Shown here in pieces: positions 58,595-64,000 of a DNA stretch of 64,000 bases. How positions within the stretch are numbered: the first letter of the stretch is position 1; the number at the start of each line of letters is the position of its first letter. Source of the stretch: Corynebacterium nuruki S6-4 (GTDB lineage Bacteria > Actinomycetota > Actinomycetes > Mycobacteriales > Mycobacteriaceae); the NCBI RefSeq assembly GCF_007970465.1, contig NZ_CP042429.1, positions 1,240,001 to 1,304,000 of the forward strand. Reading direction: 5' to 3'. The position numbers and the translations under genes were made by a program. The notes beneath the pieces were generated by a model, which saw nothing but the letters and a program-made list of their open reading frames with translations, was not told the origin of the DNA and ran no database searches.

Positions 58595-59183
58595 AGAACG
58601 GTTGATCCGACCCGTCCCCGACCGAGGCGTACTCCCGCTCCGGCCCGGTACCCCCGGCAGCGTCCCCGGCCGTCTCCCGGGCCCCCTCCCCGGCGTCCCC
58701 GGTTGCCTCCCCACCACCGCTTTCGGCCACGGCGCGGAAACCGCCCAGGTTTTCCGCCTCTGCCGGCGGCTCCTCCCCGTCCGCCGTCGTGTCCTTCACC
58801 CGGCCGCGCAACGACCAGCTCGACGGTGAATGGCTCAGGTCCAGCCCGACGTTGCCGGCGGTGACCCGCCAGATCGTCTCCTTGAGCGGCTTGCCGTCCT
58901 GCCCGGTCCGCGCACCGTTCTCCGGCGTGTAGGTGTACGAGGTCATCCGACCGGCGATGACCAGCGGCGCCCCCTTCACCACCGACTGCATCACGTGGTC
59001 GCCCAGCTTCCCCCAGCACTGGACGTCGATGAACAGCGTGCCCCCGTCCCGCCATTCCCCGTTGTCGTTCCACCGCGGGGTGGACGCCATCCGGAACGTC
59101 ACCAGTCTCGCGACGGACGGATGGCGGACGGGATGGGTCGCGGCGAATCCGGTCATCGTCACGGACATCTGTTGTGTGGCCAT
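58593..59183 (-). CDS. ssb: single-stranded DNA-binding protein, divergent
   Basis: 196 residues from the ATG at 59183 (MATQQMSVTMTGFAATHPVRHPSVARLVTFRMASTPRWND). The OB fold continues with FIDVQCWGKLGDHVMQSVVKGAPLVIAGRMTSYTYTPENG. The linker is acidic and Gly-rich, and the tail reads DGSDQPF, a weak version of the usual acidic DDDIPF. It is likely an accessory SSB (SsbB-like) rather than the main one, which would sit with rpsF/rplI. Confidence 0.8.
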   Translation of the reverse strand: MATQQMSVTMTGFAATHPVRHPSVARLVTFRMASTPRWNDNGEWRDGGTLFIDVQCWGKLGDHVMQSVVKGAPLVIAGRMTSYTYTPENGARTGQDGKPLKETIWRVTAGNVGLDLSHSPSSWSLRGRVKDTTADGEEPPAEAENLGGFRAVAESGGGEATGDAGEGARETAGDAAGGTGPEREYASVGDGSDQPF

Positions 59184-59347
59184 GGTCAGCCCCCTCCCCC
59201 GGGGACATCCCCGGGAATGCTCCCCCGGTGGCCGGTGAGGTCGGTCCCCACCTCGTGTCCCCGGAGTGCACACCATCGTCACCCGGTCATTTTCCCCGGT
59301 CAACAATCGCCGGGGACCCTGTGGACGACACGCCCGGAAACCGGCCG

Positions 59348-61594
59348 TCAGTTATCCACAGGCCCGTCGCCGCCCTGGTCACCGGGGGCATGGCGTTGGC
59401 GTCCGCGCGATTCGCGTTTCGCCTTATCGGTGTGGACATAGCCCTGCACGTCGTCGGCACGGTACTCCGAACCGTAGTAGGCCTCCGCCTGGTCGTCGTG
59501 CCCGTCGCGCAGACCGGCGAGCATGGCGTTGTAGGCGGCGAGTTCGGCGTCCCCGTCGCGCTCGGCCTTGCGGTCGAAGCGCCGCTGCTCCTTACGGTCC
59601 TGCCGGGCCCACTGGACGCCGTGCATGAGGCTGACGAGGATCAGCGGGATCTCCGACAGGCCCCAGGCGATCGCACCACCGGTGTGCTGCTGCTCCAGCA
59701 GGTCGATGTCGAACGGCAGGTGCAGCGACAGGTAGTAGTTCTCCGCCACCGGGGTGGCCATCTGCATCATCGCGATACCGAACCAGGCGTGGAAGGCCAT
59801 CGCCGCCAACGTCATGAGAAGTTTCATGAACGGGCTGAGCTGGCGTGGGGCGGCGTCCACCCCGATCGCCACCCAGTAGAACAGGTAGCCGGAGATGAGG
59901 AAGTGGATGATCATGAACACGTGCCCGGCGTGCTCACTCGCCAGATCGTTGAACAGGTTGGACAGGTACAGCCCGTAGAACCCGATGACGAACTGCGCCG
60001 CGGCCACCACCGGGTTGGTGAGGAACCGGGAGACCGGGTTGTTGATGAACACCACCAGCCACTCGCGCGGCCCGGTCACCCCGTTCTTCCCCGCCGGGGG
60101 CAGTGCCCGCAGCAGCAGGGTCATCGGGCCACCGAGCACCCAGAACACCGGGATGACCATGGTCAACGCCATGTGCTGCAGCATGTGCGGGGCGAACATC
60201 GCCATCGAGTACATGCCCAGCCCGGAGCAGGTCACGAAGGCCAGGGTGAGGTTGCCCAGCGTCCACCAGATCACCCGGCTGACCGGCCACTCCACCCCAC
60301 GGCGTCGCAGCACCTGCCACGCCCACAGGTACACGGCCTCGAGGAGGATCGCGCCGGTGCCGAAGATGAGGTCGAAGCGCCAGTTCGTCAGCACCGCCTT
60401 CGCCGAGAACGGTTCGGTGATGTCGAAGCCCATGATGAGTTCGGCGGGGGTGATGTCCGCGCTGAAGTTCACCGGCGGGGGGATGCGGGACAGGGAGACC
60501 GCCACGCCGACGGTCGCGGCCATGATGAGCAGTTCGACGATGGCCAGCCGCACGAACGGCCGCTTCCACCACACCGCCATCCCGGTCTCACCGTTCTCCT
60601 CCGCCTCGAGCTGGGGGATGGTGGCCCGGCGGTGGACCCAGCCGAAGGCGGCGAGCACGATCGTCAGCAGCGCCTTGAGCGCGACAATCCGGCCGTAGTC
60701 GGTGGTGAACCATTCGGAGAAGCTCAGCCGGATCGCCGCGTTGATCAGACCGGAGATCGCGACACCGGCGATGCAGATCAGGGCGAGCCACGAGTACCGG
60801 CGGACGATCTCCGCCAGGTGCGGACCGCGCCGGGCGGCGTGGGCGATGAGCGCGGCCAGTCCGCCGATCCACAGTGCGGCGAGGATGATGTGCCACAGCA
60901 GCGAGTTCACGCCGTAGTCGTGGTTGCCGCCGGACGCCGAGTGGCCTTCCAGGGCGATCGGCACCAGGGACGCGACGGCGAAAACGAGGAACACCGGCTG
61001 CCAGATCCACCGCCGGGTAAACAGGGACAGCAGGCCACCGATCCCCGCGATGATCGCCACCCACAGCACCGACTTGGCGGTGGAGACCTGGCTGATCGCG
61101 GTGCCCCACATGTCGGGGGCGAGCGTGTCCTTCAGCGGCGAGCCGGAGACGTCCGACAGGTACAGCGGGACGAGCAGCAGTGCGCACACCGCCCAGGCGA
61201 GCGTGCACCATGTGCCGGTGCGGGCGGCCCGGAACCCGTCGAGGTCGAGGTAGCCGTCCTTGCGCGCCGGAGTGCCGAAGGCGCTCATGAGGAACCCGCC
61301 GATGCCCAGACAGGCGAAGACGGTGCCCGCCGAGCGGACCAGCGGCACACCCCAGCTGGTGGCCGGCCCCGGATCGGGGATGCCGAGAGCGGCGAGGGAC
61401 TTGCCCAGGAAGGAGACGCCGATGACCGAGCCGACGAGGGCGGCGACGACGGCGGCGAGGATCCAGAGGCCGACCGGATGACCGAGGGTGCGCGGGGCCG
61501 GCCGGCGGGACGCCGGATCGGGGGCGGGAGTCGGGGTCCCGTCGGGATGTGGTTGGGAATCAGATTCACCGGGTGCTGCAACAGCGTCGGACAT
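59348..61594 (-). CDS. CopD-CtaG fusion: copper-resistance-type domain plus cytochrome c oxidase assembly (caa3_CtaG-like) domain
   Basis: 748 residues with about 15 hydrophobic helices. The first half (to ~residue 390) is CopD-like (WHIILAALWIGGLAALI with conserved His); the second is CtaG-like (MFAPHMLQHMALTMVIPVFWVLGGPMTLLLRAL, ASEHAGHVFMIIHFLISGYLFYW). It probably handles copper for cytochrome oxidase. A TAGTGT box at 61602-61607 (minus strand) lies 7 bases before the ATG at 61594, so a leaderless start is preferred to the upstream GTG at 61627. The C-terminal ~90 residues are charged and cytoplasmic. Confidence 0.88.
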   Translation of the reverse strand: MSDAVAAPGESDSQPHPDGTPTPAPDPASRRPAPRTLGHPVGLWILAAVVAALVGSVIGVSFLGKSLAALGIPDPGPATSWGVPLVRSAGTVFACLGIGGFLMSAFGTPARKDGYLDLDGFRAARTGTWCTLAWAVCALLLVPLYLSDVSGSPLKDTLAPDMWGTAISQVSTAKSVLWVAIIAGIGGLLSLFTRRWIWQPVFLVFAVASLVPIALEGHSASGGNHDYGVNSLLWHIILAALWIGGLAALIAHAARRGPHLAEIVRRYSWLALICIAGVAISGLINAAIRLSFSEWFTTDYGRIVALKALLTIVLAAFGWVHRRATIPQLEAEENGETGMAVWWKRPFVRLAIVELLIMAATVGVAVSLSRIPPPVNFSADITPAELIMGFDITEPFSAKAVLTNWRFDLIFGTGAILLEAVYLWAWQVLRRRGVEWPVSRVIWWTLGNLTLAFVTCSGLGMYSMAMFAPHMLQHMALTMVIPVFWVLGGPMTLLLRALPPAGKNGVTGPREWLVVFINNPVSRFLTNPVVAAAQFVIGFYGLYLSNLFNDLASEHAGHVFMIIHFLISGYLFYWVAIGVDAAPRQLSPFMKLLMTLAAMAFHAWFGIAMMQMATPVAENYYLSLHLPFDIDLLEQQHTGGAIAWGLSEIPLILVSLMHGVQWARQDRKEQRRFDRKAERDGDAELAAYNAMLAGLRDGHDDQAEAYYGSEYRADDVQGYVHTDKAKRESRGRQRHAPGDQGGDGPVDN

Positions 61595-61686
61595 ACCCCG
61601 GACACTACTAGCGTCGTGCGCGGTCACCGATTCTCCGGACCGTCTGCGTGGCCGCTCTCACATGTGGGCTAATATGTCGCCCGTAC

Positions 61687-61763
61687 GCCTCCGTAGCTCA
61701 GTGGATGAGAGCATCCGGTTTCTACCCGGCTGGTCGCGGGTTCGAATCCTGCCGGGGGCACCA
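61687..61763 (+). tRNA. tRNA-Arg (anticodon TCT)
   Basis: Acceptor stem GCCTCCG/CGGGGGC, anticodon loop TTTCTAC with TCT, T arm GCGGGTTCGAATCCTGC, and an encoded CCA at 61761-61763. One mismatch at the top of the anticodon stem. It is followed at 61769-61786 by a small hairpin CCTCACC-GTCC-GGTGAGG. Confidence 0.95.
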
Positions 61764-61770
61764 TCCGACC

Positions 61771-62373
61771 TCACCGTCCGGTGAGGTCCGCCAGGCGCAC
61801 CGGCGGCGGCTGATGCCAGCGGTGCGCCTCGGCCACTGCCGCGCGCTGGGCCGCAGCCTTCGCTGCCGCCCTCCCGCCGGCCTCCCCGAGCTCTTTCTCG
61901 AAGGCGAGGTGGGCGATCGCCTCGGGGTCGGCGTCCAGATCGAACAATGCGGTGTACCCCAGCGACAGGTACAGCCCCACCGCCTCGGGCTGCCGCGGCC
62001 CGGTCGACAGGTAGATGCGCCGGTACCCGCGCGCGGCGGCGGCGTCCTCCAGGGCGGTCATCACCGTGCGGGACAGTCCCTGACGGCGGTGGTCCGGGGA
62101 GGTCCACACCCGCTTGATCTCGGCGGTCTCGTCGTCGAGGTACATGAAACCACCCCCGGCGATGGTCTCCCCGTCCCGCCTGACCAGCAGCAGCGTGCCG
62201 GTGGGCGCCTCGAAGACCAGGGGCGGGAACAGGTCGATCTCCTCGGGCTCCCCCTCCTGCTTCGGGAAGCCGTCATAGTCGGCGTAGCGGGTGGCGTACT
62301 CCCCGCCGAGTGCCGCGACGAGCGGCGCCGCCTCCGTGGAGTCCAGGGCGGCGACGATGATGCTGTCTGTCAT
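61771..62373 (-). CDS. GNAT-family N-acetyltransferase
   Basis: 200 residues from the ATG at 62373. The acetyl-CoA-binding motif V-x-x-x-x-RRQG-L appears as KRVWTSPDHRRQGLSRTVM, followed by GYRRIYLSTGPRQPEAVGLYLSLGY. Substrate unknown. A TATCGT box 7 bases before the ATG suggests a leaderless message. The Ala-rich C-terminus runs to within 8 bases of tRNA-Arg. Confidence 0.88.
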   Translation of the reverse strand: MTDSIIVAALDSTEAAPLVAALGGEYATRYADYDGFPKQEGEPEEIDLFPPLVFEAPTGTLLLVRRDGETIAGGGFMYLDDETAEIKRVWTSPDHRRQGLSRTVMTALEDAAAARGYRRIYLSTGPRQPEAVGLYLSLGYTALFDLDADPEAIAHLAFEKELGEAGGRAAAKAAAQRAAVAEAHRWHQPPPVRLADLTGR

Positions 62374-62483
62374 GCCGGACACGATAGCGGGTACGGTCCG
62401 GCGCGCCCGGGAGGCGGTAGCCTTGGCGGATGCCGCCGGGCCGGGCCCGGTCCGCCACCCCTACCCCACCGACTCAGGAGTCC

Positions 62484-63314
62484 GTGTTGTTCCGACGTAA
62501 GTCCCCTGCCCTGCCCGCCCCCGGGCCCGACCGGGTCGCCGTGGTGACCGGGGCGTCCTCCGGGATCGGCCAGGCGGTCGCCCTCGAGCTGGGACGCCGC
62601 GGCCACAACCTCCTGCTCGTCGCCCGCACCACCGGGCCGATGGAGCAGCTGCGTGACCGGCTGGCGGCGGAAGGCCACCGGGTGACCGTGACGATCCGGT
62701 CGTGCGACCTCGCCGACGCGACCGCCCGCGCGGCTCTCATCGCCGAGCTGGAGACGCTGGACGTCAACATCCTCGTCAACTCCGCCGGGGTGGCGACCTT
62801 CGGCGAGTTCCGGAAGCTCGACCCGGCCTATGAGCGCACCCAGTTCGAGCTCAACGCCACCGCGGTCTTCGAGCTCACCGCCGCCGTCCTGCCCGGCATG
62901 GTCGACAGCGGGGACGCCGGGATCGTCAACGTCGGGTCCGTCGCCGGCAATGCGCCGATCCCGAACAACGCGACCTATGTCGGCACGAAGGCCATGGTGA
63001 ACACCTTCACCGAGGCACTGCACTACGAGCTGAAGGGCACCGGGGTGCGCTGCACGCTGCTGGCGCCGGGTCCAGTGCGTGAGGAGGTCAAGGCGGACGC
63101 GGAGCGTACCATCGTGGACCGGGCCACCCCGGATTTCGTGTGGACGACCTATCCGGACTGCGCGACCGAGACGCTGGACGCCCTGGCGGCGAACCGGCTG
63201 CGGGTCGTCCCCGGCGGTCTGTCGAAGGTCGCCGATGTGCTGTCCACGTACCTGCCGCGACGGATCACCGCCCCGCTGATGGGGAAGGCGTACGCGCGGA
63301 TGGCCGAAGACTAG
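62484..63314 (+). CDS. cmrA: short-chain dehydrogenase, mycolate (trehalose-corynomycolate) reductase CmrA type
   Basis: 276 residues. TGASSGIG cofactor motif, NSAG, and catalytic YVGTKAM are intact. Its place directly upstream of orn matches CmrA/Rv2509, which reduces the beta-keto group of newly made mycolate. Start is uncertain: GTG at 62484 or TTG at 62487 with AGGAG upstream is chosen; an in-frame ATG at 62430, 6 bases after TAGCCT (62418-62423), would be a leaderless alternative adding 18 residues. Confidence 0.8.
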   Translation: MLFRRKSPALPAPGPDRVAVVTGASSGIGQAVALELGRRGHNLLLVARTTGPMEQLRDRLAAEGHRVTVTIRSCDLADATARAALIAELETLDVNILVNSAGVATFGEFRKLDPAYERTQFELNATAVFELTAAVLPGMVDSGDAGIVNVGSVAGNAPIPNNATYVGTKAMVNTFTEALHYELKGTGVRCTLLAPGPVREEVKADAERTIVDRATPDFVWTTYPDCATETLDALAANRLRVVPGGLSKVADVLSTYLPRRITAPLMGKAYARMAED

Positions 63315-63329
63315 AGAAAGCTGACTGCA

Positions 63330-63959
63330 ATGACACCGAACCAGATCGCCAAGAATGACCGCCTCGTGTGGGCCGACTGTGAGATGACCGGGCTGGACAC
63401 CTCCCGGCACGTCCTCGTGGAGATCGCCGTCGTCGTCACGGACGCCGACCTGAAGCCCCTCGACGAGGGCATCGACATCGTCATCCACGCCTCCGAGGCA
63501 GAGCTGGCGGAGATGGACGAGGTCGTGGTGAAGATGCACGGTTCCTCGGGGCTGACCGACGAGATCCGCGCCTCGTCGGTGACGGTCGCCGAGGCCGAGC
63601 GTCAGGTCGTGGACTACATCAAGCGGTTCGTCGAGGTCGCCGGGGCGGCGCCGCTGTGCGGCAACTCGATCGCCAGTGACCGCAAGTTCATCGCGAAGTA
63701 CATGCCGGAGCTGGACAGCTACCTGCACTACCGGATGATCGACGTCTCCTCGATCAAGGAGCTGGCCCGCCGCTGGTACCCGCGGGTCTACAGCGGCCAG
63801 CCGCAGAAGGGTCTGGCGCACCGGGCGCTCGCCGACATCCGTGAGTCCATCCGGGAGCTCGACTACTACCGGCGTGCCGTGTTCGTGGCCGCCCCCGGCC
63901 CGGACGCCGACGAGGTGCAGACCGCCGCGGACGCCGCCACCGAGGCCACGCCGATTTAG
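63330..63959 (+). CDS. orn: oligoribonuclease
   Basis: 209 residues, DEDDh 3'-5' exonuclease that degrades 2-5-mers and pGpG. Exo motifs: [12 protein letters not shown] (DE), [11 protein letters not shown] (D), and [11 protein letters not shown] (H, D). It starts 15 bases after cmrA. The C-terminal ~20 residues are an Ala/Asp-rich extension. The remaining 41 bases of the window hold nothing I can name. Confidence 0.96.
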   Translation: MTPNQIAKNDRLVWADCEMTGLDTSRHVLVEIAVVVTDADLKPLDEGIDIVIHASEAELAEMDEVVVKMHGSSGLTDEIRASSVTVAEAERQVVDYIKRFVEVAGAAPLCGNSIASDRKFIAKYMPELDSYLHYRMIDVSSIKELARRWYPRVYSGQPQKGLAHRALADIRESIRELDYYRRAVFVAAPGPDADEVQTAADAATEATPI

Positions 63960-64000
63960 CCCTGTTCAGACCGCTGTTTTGGCAGGAATGACAGGAGTGG

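Noticed and set aside
59174..61672. Plus-strand open frame of about 830 codons opposite the CopD-CtaG gene
   Set aside because: It is His/Arg/Gln-rich without motifs. The opposite strand gives a convincing multi-helix membrane protein.

Overview
The window reads as chromosomal DNA of a high-GC Corynebacterium or a close mycolic-acid relative. The evidence is a mycolate-type reductase next to orn, a mycothiol-nitroreductase-like DsbA protein, the tandem clpP pair with tig, actinobacterial DUF222/HNH and ABC-F proteins, and gene order that I recall as matching the clpX - aromatic cluster - clpP2-clpP1-tig - rpiB - pepN region of C. glutamicum. I cannot name the species.

Layout. Positions 1-6000 hold the end of a purine permease fused to an OHCU-decarboxylase-like domain, an HSL-type esterase, mdh, a divergent TetR regulator and clpX. 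Positions 6000-11300 hold a bicupin (quercetinase-like) plus esterase operon facing a LacI regulator, then a 3-oxoadipate enol-lactonase paralogue and a maleylacetate reductase. A DUF222/HNH protein with a Gly/Pro-rich insert follows. Positions 13200-42100 are a roughly 29-kb aromatic-catabolism island: catABC, benABCD, two large LuxR-type ATPase regulators, two IclR regulators, benE, a two-component flavin monooxygenase (HpaB/PheA type), a stand-alone FAD synthetase homologue with an apparent frameshift, pcaIJ, pcaF, pcaD, pcaK, pobA and pcaCBGH. Positions 42200-64000 are mostly housekeeping: clpP2, clpP1, tig, three tRNAs (Pro, Gly, Arg), poxB, rpiB, two very small proteins, a DsbA-like protein, pepN, glbO, a TauE/SafE-type transporter, a thioesterase, ettA, an AbiEi-like gene flanked by 77-bp repeats, an SSB, a CopD-CtaG fusion, a GNAT, a mycolate-type reductase and orn.

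How it works together. Benzoate (BenE uptake, BenABCD) and probably phenol (HpaB/PheA pair) funnel to catechol, which CatABC converts to 3-oxoadipate enol-lactone. 4-Hydroxybenzoate (PcaK uptake, PobA) goes to protocatechuate and through PcaHGBC to the same lactone. Either of two PcaD-like lactonases and then PcaIJ and PcaF finish the route to succinyl-CoA and acetyl-CoA. Maleylacetate reductase would let a third branch join at 3-oxoadipate.

Regulatory reading of the DNA gives three overlapping candidate codes: a GTTC-N7-GAAC type motif at the IclR gene, benE, pcaI/pcaR, pcaK and pcaH; repeated CCCTAG boxes only in the catA/benA and flavin-monooxygenase control regions, next to two LuxR-type regulators with almost identical DNA-binding helices; and CRP/GlxR-like TGTGA-N6-TCACA sites at several of the same promoters. 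Many other genes start 6-9 bases after a TANNNT box, which suggests leaderless transcripts. All functions are inferred from sequence reading alone; no database search was run.
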